From the NCBI RefSeq assembly GCF_026914265.1, contig NC_069129.1, positions 26,333,650-26,397,649 of the forward strand: 64,000 bases of DNA, read 5' to 3'. The notes beneath the pieces are model-generated. The model was not told where the DNA came from. It was given only the letters and a program-made list of their open reading frames with translations, and made no database searches. Source of the DNA: Mya arenaria (taxonomy: Eukaryota > Mollusca > Bivalvia > Myida > Myidae). Each line of letters begins with the position of its first letter. Positions within the stretch are counted from its first letter, which is position 1. The translations under genes were made by a program, and so were the position numbers. Of this stretch, positions 1 to 15,300 are shown one piece after another.

Positions 1-189
1 CCATTATGCTAGCTTGTTGAGACATCGGGCCCTATGTTTATTAAATGAATGTTCAAGGACAAACATTAGCATCAACATTGAGCTATTAAAACATTGCATG
101 AAGTTATTCTTGAAAATTAAAATCATTAACAATCTTCCAAATTTCTGTAACAACAAGTCGCTCAAAACAACAGTAAAGCAATTCCCTAC

Positions 190-316
190 CTTAACACATT
201 GCAGTACAGTAGTAAATACGCCCAGTCGCAGCTTTCCTATTGGATGGGCTAGAAGCTGTAACAGCAACTTCTTGTAACGGGCCTTGTGATCTTCATAGTG
301 CTGAGAACGACTACCA
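190..316 (-). CDS. RTTN: RTTN exon 14 (last exon in the window)
   Basis: An acceptor TTTACAG at 317 gives the phase-2 junction [17 protein letters not shown], followed by [19 protein letters not shown] and a GTAGGG donor. It matches the vertebrate block around LLHMLSHPLPRVKAET. A nearer AG at 301 would break phase. The gene continues left of the window. Confidence 0.87.
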
Positions 317-3300
317 CTGTAAAATTTATGCAGTGAATACTATCTTAGGCCTGCATTATTTTAAATAATATATTTTAAAACAAGGGAGTCAAAAGTCACA
401 AATATGCCAGTTCTGGTTTTAAGACGCCAAGCTTAAAGTGGTTGTAGTTGAGTCAAATTTGAGATAAGTGGTTTAACGTTAAGACAAATTCAGAGAGTAT
501 ACACTGTAAATTTAGTTTTTGCCATTTCAAGGGTCATAACTCTGGAATGACTGAGGCATAAGAGCTGGTTATCAAACCTGACCAAGACATTCTGCTCATA
601 CATATTCTGACTTAATATGATGATTGGATAAAGGATTCTGAATAATTGTTCAGACAATACTGATGTTAGGTAATTTCTTTAATTAAAGGATGATTACCCT
701 CGAGTGACTCTTGCAACATGGCACGTTATTCAACACTCCGAAATATAATGCCCATAAACATTCTAATGACCGAAGTTATTAATCGGACAATATCACTTTT
801 TTAAATTTCTAAAATTAAAGGGAGTTGACTCTCAAATGACTTGAGTAATATGGCTGGTTATCTTACTTGTTCAATATTTAATGTCCATACACATTCTGAT
901 CAAGTTTTAGGATGATTGGACAAAGGCTCCTAGAGTTATTGTTCTAAAAAGACAAATTCCAGGTAATTTCACTAGTTAAAGTGCAATAACTCTTGAGTGA
1001 CTTAATGATATGGCTGGTTATAAAAAAGTCAGATATATTATGTCAATTCACAATCTGATTATTTCCGTGATGATTAGATTCAGGCTTCAAAAGTTATGGA
1101 GGGGACAAGAACAATTTTAGGTAATTTCTAGTGATGGGCAATCGGCTTGAATTTTCATAATCGATTAATCGGAGACCCTGATCGATTGATTATCCGATTA
1201 ATCGGTTGTAATCGGACAGTATCACAAAAGCATCATTTTCTATTGTATATATCAATAAGGACCTTAGTTTTCATGTGTATTTCATTTCAGAAAACAGATA
1301 TTATTTCTGCCATATTAAATAATATCTAAAAATCATATAAAAAATAAGTATTTCCAAGGTTTATAAAAGAACATTTAATGTTGAGGTTTACGTAAGTTGA
1401 CTAATAAATTAATATACTTAAATATTTTTTATTATATATATATGTAAATTATTTTAAATAAAATAAGACATGGTTGACCATGGCGTTTGGTTGATAATTG
1501 CCCCAGTGCAAAGAATTAATGCCAGAGGGTACTTATTTTTCACTAGGGCAATTTTCAACCATGTCTTTTCCTGTATGATACATATGTTTTGTCATTTGGA
1601 GTTATCTAATTAAACAGGTTTTGCAAATTCAATTGAAAAAATGAGACATATCAAATTGGTTTTGAATGGCATTAGCTATTAAAAATAACACGAGTAATTC
1701 GAAATTAAAATAGCAAAACTTTCCTCACGTATTTTCGGAGTTTGACGGCAAACATTTCCATTCTTCAAATATTTCTTGTTTTTACATCGACTGATCTTGA
1801 CGTTCATTTCAATTTGTGAGCACAGCTGGGGTCGTTCAAGCCTAGTTTCATAAGAATCTGGGCATGAATGACCCAAACCATTTCGCTGGAATAATTTGCA
1901 CTTTTCCAGCAGCTGGAGGACCGTAAACCAGGGTAATCAAATATTTTCAAATCGATGTCCCCATAACCGTCCGCCATCATAAAGCGATTTGAACGCAAAG
2001 AAAAACTAAATGAAAATACTGTTAAAACTCAAAGTAGCAGTTACTTGCCTTAGCTCTAAGTTACTGCGCTATATAAAGTTGGAAATTTACTAGATTCAAG
2101 CAAACATTTTTTTTTCGATCATTCGATTATTGAACAATGAGGTCGCCTATCGCTGAATTACGAATGACTGCCGATATAATCGATTATCGGCGATCATCGG
2201 CCCATCACTAGTAATTTCTACATATAAAGAGCCTTAACACTAGAGTGCCTGAAGCAACAGGCTGGTTATCAAACTTGTCCGAAGCATAATGCCCATACAC
2301 ATTTTGACTAAATTTGGTGATGATTGGACAAAGGTTATAAGTTATTGATCAGACAAGACAGCTTTGAGATATAATCTATGAATAAAGGGCGATAATTCTC
2401 AAGTGACTCAAGCAATATGGTTAGTTATAAATGTAGTCTAAGATCCAATGCAAAATTCATATACTGAACAAATTTGGGGATGATTGGACAAGGGCTTCTA
2501 ATGTTATTGCGCAGACAACAAACTGGATGCATTTTTTTTTTAATTGATGCTTGAAGATTTGAAAAGAATCCCCTTATACACATCTCACCAATTTTTATTT
2601 TTGTTACTTTGAGTAAAATACAAAAACAAAAACATTACACTTTCCTTACACATCTCACCAATTTTTATTTTTGTTACTTTGAGTAAAATACAAAAACAAA
2701 AACATTACACTTTCCTTACATTGGTTTTGATTTCATAATCAAACATATGATCAATCTGAGCCGTGAAGCCAGAAGAAATATATATTAAGAAACAATGAGC
2801 TCATAACAAGTGATTAATTTATCTGAAATTGTCTGACCTTTATTTTTGTAAAACCTTCAACCTTCAGTATGCTAAAAAAAACTATGTTCAGAATGATGCA
2901 ATTCATTCAATTCAAAAATGGATAAATAAAAAAGTCGATAAGAAAAGCCATTGGCTGAACCACTCAGGTGACAGGCGGACACCTTAACCACTAGACAACT
3001 CCAACCCTGGCGAGGCTTGAACCCATTACCTCTCAGGTGAGAGGGGGACACCTTAATCACTAGACCACTCCCACCCTGATGGAGCTTGAACCCACAACCA
3101 CTCCACTTTCACACTTACGTTCTTGATGTAACTGGTCCTATTTAACTACAGCTAATTTAAACATAACATTTTTACAAACACAAACTATTTTCCATTCTAC
3201 CATAAACACAACATTTGATCAGCATTACATTCTGTACATTAATATTACATACAAGTACACCAGTACTAAGAGATAGAACACTTCAGAAAGTTTTATAACT

Positions 3301-6300
3301 TGACCAATAAAAGTAACAACCATTCCGTCACATGTAAAACACATGAAACTATACCCTTTGAAATAGGAATTAGTCAGAGAGCTATGTTAAAATACAAATA
3401 CCTGACATCAGCATTCTCATGTCTTTAAAAAAACAAAAACAATTTCAATGTAAAAAAAGAAAAGAAAAGTATATTTCAGTGACTGTTTTGACCAAAATAG
3501 TGAATTACCAATGCATACTTTTAAAGCTGCGCTCTCACTGATATACCATCTTTACAACTTTTTTAATTTTTGTCTTGGTGATGCCAATGATATAAGGTTT
3601 CTGACAATAAATTAATGTTTTATGGCTTAAACCGTTCCTAACAGTTTAAGAAAAATGCATATAACATCACTTTTTTAACTTAAATATAAAAATCTGTGAT
3701 CTTATTTTTTGCCAGCAGTCTTATATAACTTGTTTCCATGGGTTTTCACAAAAAATGGCTTGTTCCAAGACAAAAATAAACTAGAAGCGCCGCAATGCGA
3801 CGAAACCAGGTTTTTGTTATGGGCAATCAGAAATTATAGCCAATTAATTTGTTGTATGAGCAAGTTCAATCTGCAGCTTCATATAAGCTATATTTACACT
3901 AAGATTCATCACTATCCATCAATTCTAACTAAGTTATTGGGCAGAAACCATTTTTCTATTTTTAGTAACAGTAATCTTGACACCACCCCCCTCAAAAGAA
4001 ATTCCAAGCTTGCTCTTCACATAAGCTACTAGTACCTACACACAAAATTTCGTCAATATCTATCAATCCTAACTAAAGTTATTGGGCAGAAACCATTTTT
4101 CCAGTTTTAGTAATAGTGACCTTGACCTTAGCTCCACCCCTCTCAAAAGCAATCCCAAGCTAGCTCTGTACATAAGCTACCTACACACCAAGTTTTATCA
4201 ATATCTATCAATGCTAACTAAAGTTATTGGGCGGACACCATTTTTAAATTTTTAGTAACAGTGACCTTGACCATAGCCCCACTCCCCTCAAAAGCAATCC
4301 CAAGCTAGCTCTTTACATAAGCTACCAACACACCAAGTTTAATCAATATCTATTAATGCTATCAAAAGTTATTTGGCAAAAAACATTTTTCTTTTTCAAG
4401 TAACAGTGACATTGACCGTAGCCCCTCCCCACTCAAAAGCAATTCCAAGCTAGCTCTTCACATAATCAACTTACACACCAAGTTTCATCAATATCTATCA
4501 ATGCTAACTTATTTTATTGGGCAGAAACCATTTTTCTATATTTAGTAACAGGCGACCTTGACCTTAGCCCCAACCCCCTCAAAAGCAATCCCAAGCTAGC
4601 TCTTCCCATAAGCTACCTACACACCAAGTTTCATCAATATCTATCAATGCTAACTAAAGTTATTGAACAGAAACCAATGTTTGACGCCCGCCCGCCCCCT
4701 GTCCAACGACAACCTCATTCTAATAACCCGGTTTTCGTTGAAAACCTGGTTAAAAAAGCTGTCAAGACATTTAAATCTGTGAGAGTGCAGCTTTAAAGGG
4801 ACTGGACACCAGATGAAACAATTGTAAGGAAATAGAAAATTGTCAAAAATTTACATTAAAATTATTTGTTGTGTTAAACGCATTGAATATAATGTACATG
4901 TACTGATGTATCACATCACTTATGACAAATGTATCTATTGCAGTTTTTGTGTATTTTTCCAATTTAAAATTTACTTGGTTTGTCTTCCACATAAAAATAC
5001 CATTGAAATTTAAAAATAGCAATTTTCTTTTGATCATGTAACTTGATGTATTATCGGCCTCATACTAGCTTGTATGAACAAGGCTCATTTGAGGAAACGC
5101 TACATTTGCCGATTTTGGGACCATCTGAGGTCTTGTCCCTTTAAATGCTCCTTTACATTAATGAAACAAGACCCCAATGCGGCAACGCCGCATTAAAGCC
5201 GATTCTTTTATTTAACAATGCAATTTTGAAACCTAGGATTAGAGCTAGTGACCTAGTATTTATAACCAAAAAGACCCATTTTTAAACTTATCGGAGATAT
5301 CGTTCATACAAATAACCTGATCAACAGAATCTATCCCCTTTGTGTGAGGAAAAATGAACATTTTATAAATACATCAGCTTTTCCAATAAGATCTGTCCCA
5401 GAGATCTAGTTTTTGACCCTAGATGACACACTTTATCATCTAAGACTTCTTGTACACAATTTTTTTTTAAAGTTAATTAAAATTTAAATTTTTTAAAAAT
5501 ATGGGTAGATATGAAACTCATGATTGGGATGTTTGTTTATAAAATAGCAGTTCAATTTAGTTGTTGATTGAAATTGATAGGTTTGGTAAGCATAGAATTT
5601 TTCTATGACATTAGGAAAATATTTCCTAAGATTTGACCTAGATACCTAGTTTTTGATTTGAAGTGACCCATTTTCACAAATGTTTAAGAAAACATGTAGA
5701 CAAATATCCTGAACAAATTTAATAAAGATTTGACAGAAATTAATGAATTTTTATGACCGTGGAATTCTTTCTCCTAACATTTGACCTTGTGACCTAGATT
5801 TTGACCAGGGATAACCCATATAAAAGAACTTTCAAGATATTATGCAGACAAATATTCTGACCAAGTTTCATAAAGATTTGACAAAAATTGTTGAATTTAC
5901 ACATGGAAAGATTTTCTTAAGATTTGACCTAGTGACCTAGAATTTGACCTGGGATGACCGATATAAAAAATGAGCAAGATATTATGCAGACAAATATTCT
6001 GACCAAGTTTCATCAAGATATGAAAAAAAATGTTGAATTTTTGTCGTGGAAATATTTTTCCTAAGATTTGACCTAGTGATCTATATTTTGACCAGGGTTG
6101 ACCAATATTAAGAAATATGCAAGATATAATGCATACCAGCATTCTGACCATGTTTCATCCAGATTTGATAAAAATTGTTGAATTTATTACCGTGAAATAT
6201 TTCTTCTAAAGATTTACCCTTGTGACCTAGTTTTTGACCAAATCTGGCTAAAAACGATACACAAGAGAGAATCGTTTTTCTTTTCATCTAATTCAAAACA

Positions 6301-9300
6301 AAAAAAGAATTTGCAAACACAAAACCTGTGAAGGAAACATGTACTCACATATCGGAGCACAGTCTAACAGTCTCTGTGATGTAATTCATGTGACGGTGGT
6401 ACGGTAGGCTGTCAAAGGCTCCCTCACACAGGGAAAGTGTCTCCTTTGATAGTCGAGATGCCTGGAAAAAAAGAGAGAATTGAGCTTACTTCACTCTGGA
6501 AAGGTCGAGGCATGACAAATATTATCAACATATGTCAGTATTCTTAACTCCTCGCAATTAGGATTTGGTAAGTGATAAATGTGTCAAGTGGTAATGACCT
6601 TCATAAATATGCTCAGTTTAACTATAGTTTTGCCAACATTTTCTCAGCAATCAAACCAAGACCCCTGGTTAAACTTTCTATGTAGCCGTATACAGAGCAA
6701 TACAATTCATTTGACCTTAATTAAACTGATGTTTCTCTTTGCATATGAATAGGATTAATATAATAAAGGACTTCCACATATTTTAAGTTCACCTTTTGTG
6801 GGTACTATAGTATACTTTGTAATGCAACAGTAGTTGCTTTACCTGAAAACCTTAAAAGCAATGGGGTTTCACCAACAGTGGTTGCTTTAACTTAAACACA
6901 ATGGTGTCACCACACAAGGGTGGCAATTATCAGGATGCTCCACCTTAAGATGCAATGATTTAATAATGTACAAACCTCTTCCTGGGCCAGATTCATAAAC
7001 TTGCAAGTCCTCTGCAACGATTGGCAAATGGTTGCCGTAGCAACATACACAGAGTACCTTCCGTCGTCAAGGTACTGTAGGTAACCTAGCAACTGAAGCT
7101 GAAGGTCAGGAAGTGTGTTGCTAAGGGCTTCATCATATACAAGTGTGTTCATGATGGAAAGGAGATTCTCTGATATAACCCCTCGACACTGGAAAGGAAA
7201 ACACAAGTAATGCAGATATTCTTGATATTTGAAGGGTCTAAATTTTGAAATAGATCACATTCGATCAGGTTAACATATTTAAACCTGAAGAAACATTAAA
7301 CAACTGATGTGTTCTGATCACTAAATAATAGAAAAAGAGAATACTGGCATTGTGAATAAAAATAAAACTTGCCAAAATTTGTTTGAAAAAAATAACATGA
7401 AAGTTACATTTACAAAATTTAAAGCATAAAAATGACTTTTTTTTCATCTTTTAACTGTACATTTTGTGAGCTTACAGAACTAAAAACGACAGGCTCAAAA
7501 ATGATTTTAAGTCTATAGACATTGCTCAACCAAATGCAATGCAATTTTTATATTTCCTTTTTATTTACAGTTCTATTTTATTTTTGTCTAATTACTCAGG
7601 TGCAATGCAATAATCACAAACCTTGTCAAGTGGAACCAGAGGGTCAAGGATCCTAGCCAGAAGCGCATGTAGACCAACCAAGCACTGCCTCTGCTGTACA
7701 AGGTCACCAGGGTCATTATTAGTGTCATCAGGGTCAGACTTCAAGTTGCTATGGTGATGAAATTTCAATAGATCGGCCATGACATCTAGGCTTTCAATAA
7801 GCTTTTCACTCTGAAAATACATACATATATAACAAATAAAATTCATCAGGGTTATGACAGGTTTTTTGCCACTTCGTCGTTTTTCTGAGGTTAATTATTA
7901 ATCTGAATTGTGTTACTATTTCTAAGTTGTGCAAAAACATTTTCAACTTTCTATTATCTTAAGGACATTACTAATGATTAAGTGTACACAATGGGTTTGT
8001 TGGTTACTTGAAAATAATTTTGGAATAAAACATATACCTTTCTTAGGTTCTATACACAGATTTTGAATAAAGGCCAAGAGTTACAATGACAACCATTATA
8101 TCGAAGGTCATAGGTCAAAGGTTGCGTTCATGGTAATAACCAACATACCATAAGCCTCTCTTACACTGAAAATATCTGTCTTAAGACACACTTATACTTT
8201 CCCAAAAAGCCCTAGGCTGGCCCTGGCATAAGTGTTATCATGGTAACCACAATATCAAAAATACCACAATGTTACCATGGTAATGACCTTTGTAATCCAA
8301 TCCACATTTGTACATGATTCATCTACCGGACTACACTTACAATTGAGCTGCCATGGACAGATCATGCAGAAGGCCTTAGGTAACCATGGAAACCACAATT
8401 ACCAAGGTCAAGTCTACAAAATTAAATATTTCCATGGTAACAACCTACATACCAAAAGCCTATTAAATACATAACTTATCTACATATGCACTTACACATT
8501 CCCTAGCTGCCATAGACTGATCCTGCCATAGGCCTGGTGTTACCATGGCTATCACTATATCCAAGGTCAAGTGGAGAAGGTGAAGGACTTCCATGGTGAT
8601 GACCTTGAAAAAAAAAATGTTCTGACTTAAAACACAAAAAACTGGCCCTGTTTTGATAAAGATTTTAAAACTTATGTTCATAAACTTTCAGACATATCTC
8701 CATTTTTAGGGTAAACTGTGTTTCAAAACAATGGCATTTATTGCACAGATTCCGCCCATAACTCTAAGGGTATCCCCCAGCACTTTAAAGCAGCTTCAGG
8801 TTTAAGACTAAATTATCTTACTGCAATGGGCCAAGAATGATTAGTATTATTATACACTTAAAATCCATACTTTCCTTGCTTGTCCTGTATTTCATGTTAT
8901 AGTTTATATTTAAGACATTTCAGATGGTAGAATTGAAGTAATACCCTTATTTTCAAACAAAAACAGCCATAAACAACGAACACAAATGCTCATGTTTGTT
9001 TTTCTAGTAAAAGAAGGGGCATAACTCAACAATAAGTAAAGCTAGAGCCATGAACATAGGGACACATATGCCAAGGTTAAAGCTTTGGCATGATGCCAAC
9101 AATGACTGAGCCACCAAGGCTACGACAATACCCGGATTCTATGAAAAACAGACAAGCTGAAAAGATCATGGCAATACTATTCAGTTCATTAACAAAGAAC
9201 CGAAATGCTATCTTATTTTTCTTACCTGATCAGTAGAGCGTAGAAGTGGCAGTGCTCTCTCCAGAACCTGGGTACAAAACTGTGGAAGGGTTAACTGCAA

Positions 9301-12300
9301 GTATTGAAGGGCAGGGACATCCTCAAGGTCAATGGGTTCTCCTCTCCTGCCTTCCGGGCTTAAGCCCACACTGGAAGCCCGAGATGTCCTGTCATATAAA
9401 TATAAAGTTATTTGCTGAGGTCATGACAAGTTATATGGGCAATGTAAAGGAGCGATCTCTTCAAAGGTCAGTGGGATCCCACTGAGTATCAGTGAGCCAA
9501 GAATCATGAAAAAAAGATTATTAAAGGGGCTAGACACCAGATGGTCCCAAAATCTGAAAATACATTATGTCCACAAGACAAGCCTAGAATTGTCATTACA
9601 AACTAGTATGATGCCTAAAACACATCATTTCACATGATTAAAATATTATTTTGTCGCTGCCTCAGCTCAGTTTACTTGTTTAAAATAATGCTTAATGGTT
9701 TCCCAGTTTATCATGTGTATGTGAAAGCAACATGATTAGTACAGATACAGATATGCTGTTTTTAAATCAACTTGAATTTAAGTAGAGGACAAACCCAGTA
9801 AATTTTGAATTGAAAAAAATACGCAAAAACTGCGAAATATACATGTGTCATAAGAGATGAGTCCATGTTAAAGTAAAGAATATGTATACAGCATAAACAG
9901 TGTATACATGTGTATAGACTGCTTACAAGTGTGTATATACAGAGTATACATGTGTATATACAGCATATATATGTGTATATACAGGGTTTACAATTTTAAA
10001 AAAATGTGTTTATACAGTGTATATATTTGTGTTTACAGCGTATATATGTGTCAACATACCCAGTGGAAGAACCAGACGTATCTCCATCCCGGCCATCCCC
10101 CCGGGGGCGGGAATCTGTCCAACCAATCACCGATGGCCTTCCATCTCCTCCTCCATTTTGATTGGCTGATGAAGAACTGGAGGGTGTAGAGAATGGAGTT
10201 GGTGTGGTGCTGAAGTCTGAAATAACCAATGAAAAGGACTGTTTTATATTCCCTTTGAAGTATTCAACGCTCAGCCAATCACAGGTCCTTATTTCCTTAC
10301 TTTGATTGGCAATCAGAATTGAAACAAATGAAATAGAGTGGGCCTGTCACAAAAGGCATAAAAAACAATAAACAATGCATTACTGAATTATCATTATTTT
10401 AGTATTGTAATCCAAACAAGGACAACCTTCTGTATCCTCCTTTATATTGATTTGGTCAATCTTTTAGCATTAACCATGAGTTATAAGGGCATAAAGCATT
10501 TGACTACATGTATATTATTTGTTTATACACATGTTGTTTGTTCCCTCCTACATATGATTGAAACTCAAAACTTGAATGTTGTTCAATAATACAAAGACCT
10601 TTTTTAAACCAATTTTATCCTTTCTAGCAATGATAAATCACAAAGTACCAGCTAACCTTGTTTTGCTGTGTAAAAGTTAGGATCCTGATGACATCGTATT
10701 CTACTACGCAGACATGTGACATAGTCAGCCAATGTCCTTACAGCCTGAAGCCTCGCCACACCCCCTTCTTTGATTGGTCCACTCAGGAGTGAAAGCAGGT
10801 TCTAAAAATAAACCAGGTTCAAAATTATAACGTTTGCAGTAAAATTGAATTCTAATCCATTTATACAAACAAACAAACATGACATAGTAAACTCATAAAA
10901 GATGGCCACCTACCCTAGTAGTTTTCAATGATATGAAGCATTCAATAGAAAAAATCTGAGAGAATAAACCCCACAATAAGAGCACCTTGCATCACACATT
11001 TAAGGCTTTTTGAGTCTATAATATAAGGAAATTGTCAAATATTTAGTAATTTTCAGTCGTAAAATGTTGATATGGTCTAATTGCTTCTAATTTCACAGAA
11101 GATTTGTTTGATTTATGAACTTTAAGCAGTTACCTTGACAATATTAGGCCTCTGCAGGAAAATTTCAGCAGGAAAGTCTTGGAAGACAACGTCACTTAGA
11201 AACTCGCACGTGCTGACAAGCATTGAGGCCTCCCGACTCTGGAGAGAACTGAAACAAGAATTTTCACAACAGTATGATCAGATGAATAAATGATAAAAAG
11301 ACACAATATGAAAATCATCCAGTCTTTGTAAAAAGACCATGTTTTATATGATACTGCACCAAACATGATGTCTATCAAAAGAGGCAAACCTGAAGCCTTT
11401 TGAACCATATATTGGAGGCATTGACAGGCAAAGGTCTTATGTTCGATTTAAATATGTTGGAAATTGCTTGAGTTTCCAATCCCTTAGTTAGATTTTAAAG
11501 AAAGCACTAACAAAAGAACAATTTTCAAGCATTTCCTAGATTCTAAACGCCAACATAAGAGTGAAATTACAACAAACACCCTTAGCCTTCATTTGTTATT
11601 TCTGATTTCGAGATTCAAGCACTTGCCATTTTGTGGGAAACAATATTAAATTATATGCCCATGCATACTCACTTTTACTGGAGTATGCGTAGGTAGCCAC
11701 TGTTTGCCAAAGAGCAGACTTGACTATTTTCTGCCCAAAACACATGAGCTAAAAATGAAACACTGAATTACTGAATTCCACTCATGCCATTGGGTCTGAT
11801 TTTCCCATCAAGGCCACATACATATGAACACTATTTATATTACTGTAGAACAAACCTGTTGGTGGAGGAGAGAACATGTCTGTCTGTGGGTGTGAGTGAT
11901 AACCATGGAAATATGGTCATTCTAAAACAGCTACTGCCCTCTAAAAAATCAACGATTGTTTGTTGTTAAAAACATCTAGCCAATAACAGTTTCTATTTAA
12001 CCTTATAAGCATGCATGATATAAAGCAACCTTCCCGTAGCAGAAATTTCATAAAAATCCTGCAATTTTCCCCCAAATTATTTTCATTATCATTCAACTGT
12101 TTCACAATCACAAAAAAAAAAACCAATCCCCCACACAGAGACACACATCCCAAGATGATTGGCACCCCTCTCTTTTACCGTAAAAAGCTTTTGAGACAGT
12201 GCTCGATATATTTTATATAAACTTATTTATATTAAACTTCAACATTGTTTTGAAGGAAAAAACATGCATTTTAATCAAACAAAGTGTGTTTATGGTTATA

Positions 12301-15300
12301 TTTGCTAACAGCAGGCTCTTACATACCAAGCCCCAGATCAGCTGCTGTGGGGTGACCCCCGGACCCTGGAGTCATAGGCTGTTGCCCCAGATCTCCCTGA
12401 CACCCCTTAAAGAACCCCAAAGGTGGTTCCCTGTAATCTGGTAGTCTGGCTCCATGCTCAGAAGGGGCATTGGTGCTATGGGCGAGGGAATAATCCTGGG
12501 TATGACGGGTTGCTATGGTATCCACTGTGGTTTCTGCACCCGCTGTCATTCCTGAAAAATAAATACAAGACTTTATATTTCATTCCTGTTTGCGGATTTG
12601 GTCTCATCAAATATACAAACTTTACACTTGAAAACCATTATGCACTATATTTAAGCAGGTAAACTCACAGAAGACAGCTACAAAATATTATTTTAATCAT
12701 GTAAAATAATGCATAATTGGCATCATACTATCCATTGACAATTCTAGGCTTGTTTTGAGAAAATACTGTATTTGCATATTTTGAGACAGTATGCTGTCAA
12801 GTCCTTTTATGGCACTTTCACACCTTATTCCATGAGAAATGAATAACCCAATTCCTTGTTACAATAGGGATATTTGCCTTTGATGCACTGGATAACACTG
12901 AAATGTTTACTCATTGATATCAGGCTTTCATATCAACTAGAATTCTATAACAAATGTACTATAGAAATTGTAACAAGACTGGTGATACCAAACCACTGCA
13001 GGGCAAGCTGGCTTGGACTTCTTTAGAAAACTGTAAACTTTACTGCTGCAGGGCTAGCGGGCTTGGGCTTCAATTAACAACTGTATACTTTACCACTGCA
13101 GACAGGGCTACCGGGCTTGGGCTTCTATCAACAACTATAAACTTTACCAATGTAGGGCTAGCAGGCTTGGGCTTCTTTCAACAATAATAGACTTTTGCCA
13201 TCACATACCTGTATGGTTGTGTCTCTGATAGATACACTCTGGAGCATGGTCCAATCCAATATCAATGTCAGGCAGGCGCATGCAGTTCTCAAGCACCTGA
13301 TCGACAACTGGTTGCAGGGCCGATGTCACATCTTTTCGCAGACTGGTAAGAAACTCAATAGCACCAATGTCTTGTAAGGTTTCTGCACCGGATGTGTGCT
13401 ATATAAATAGAAAATAAATTACCAATAAGATTGAAAATCTCTAGGGATTAGCAATTAAAAGAGTTATGGAAGGGTGCTGCAATCTGTCCTTTTTTAGAAG
13501 CGACCTCTTGTAACAATGGTGAAAAGGATGAAAATCCTTTTTTAATTTATTGAAGTTTGCTTAAGACTGAAGAAAAATAGTTTTGTTTCGAAAAAGAAAA
13601 CTTACAATAAGTTCATCAATACATACAAACTTTACATATTTGGTTGTTCTAACCTACATTTGTAATTTTACTTTAATAAAGCACACTTCCTAACATTTTA
13701 GGACAAATTTATAATGTTAAGCCTGATACAATAAGGCCTAAAAAATCATTTGGTTCAGGTCAGCCGACCCTACCTATGAAAATAAGAGCTGACCATTTTT
13801 ATAGTCAGTTGGTATAAAAAAATCTTCTTCTTTTTAAGTGTGTGTTTTAATATTTAGTTTAAAACCTTTAAAGCTTTATACAGAAGAACAAATCTGTTTC
13901 AATTGTTTTTCTGGAATTTTGACTTCAACTTCTCACATATACTGTACCTCTGAAAGCCTGCAGAGTAGATTGAGGACATCTGAATGCCGGGAAGATTTCG
14001 GGTAGTTGAACCATTCAAGGAGGCGAATAAACAAGTGGCGTTCTTGGACAAGATCAGAGTCACATATAAGCTTGTGCTCTAACTTGGAAAGAATATTCTC
14101 CAAGGCTCGAACACGAATCTCATCCAGATGGTGACCTGCAAACACATTATGATTTAAAAATAAAATCTGTCTTGGTCAAGATATTAGAGACTATATAAGA
14201 ATCCAGATAAAGTTTTACACCAAAATTTGGATCTAATATCTGAGGTGGGAGAAAAAGTTCTCCGCCACACGATAGAACAGGGAGAACTACATTAAAAATT
14301 ATATTTCAAGTTATTGATATTCAAAACTACAATTATAAGAACCGTACAGCATTGATTTTACATTTCTTGTCTGTAACGACGTAAATCTGCAAACGAAAAG
14401 AAGGGGTTTCAAGTTGACTGTACTGTTAATATATTAGGATTGCAAACTACTATTTGAATATTCGACATTTAGATTGAAAAGTTATGACAAGATAAATTTG
14501 CATAAAGTGCATAAATAAATAACTTTTCGTGACTATGATAAATTTTGGGTTTTGAATTAGATAGATTCAATTTCCCTATATTACTTATAGATAGCAGTCA
14601 TTGAAATTAGACTTTTGGATGAACAAACCCAAATTCTTATACTTTTGCTTGGCATCAAAATTTTGAACAAGCCCTGCTATATAAAATTCAGAATTTGAGC
14701 AAGCCCGAAACATATTTTACCAGTGCAGGGCTAGTGTGCTTGTGTTAATTTCGACCACTGAGATAGTTCATTCCGGAGCAGGACTTTTCAACTCCAAGAT
14801 TTTTCAACCCCTTCTCAAAACGAGGACTTTTCAACCCTTAGACTTTTCAACCCCTATTTTAAAGACTTTTCAACCCCTACCTGTTTGGACTTTTCAACCC
14901 CTAAATCAAAGACTTTTCAACCCCTAGTTGAAATATTTTGATAGCCATATTGAAGACTTTTCAACCCCTATATCAAAGACTTTTCAACCCCTATTATAAA
15001 ATAATATTCCGAACATTAACAATGGTACGGTAAAGTAAGATTTTGGTGCCTGGTTACTCCGAACATGCAATTGTTGTATTATTCTGAAGGATATTACATA
15101 TCTCAGCAAATTCACATATATTATGTACAATGTTATTACCATAATTGTGTTCTTTAAATAACAAATTTGAATAATTACAAAAGAAAATGAATCCAAAGAA
15201 GAATTTACGGAACATTCTCCTTTTTGCGCCTGTATTATATATAAAAATGCCAATAAAAACCTGAATTTGAACATTTATAAAACTTTCATTGCTTTTAAAA

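Noticed and set aside
1804..1998. 64-residue minus-strand frame inside the hAT-like element
   Set aside because: Short, with no similarity to transposases and no splice partners.
2949..3105. Possible functional tRNA genes on the minus strand
   Set aside because: A- and B-box-like sequences are present, but the cloverleaf stems do not pair well and copies are tandem, as in SINE heads.
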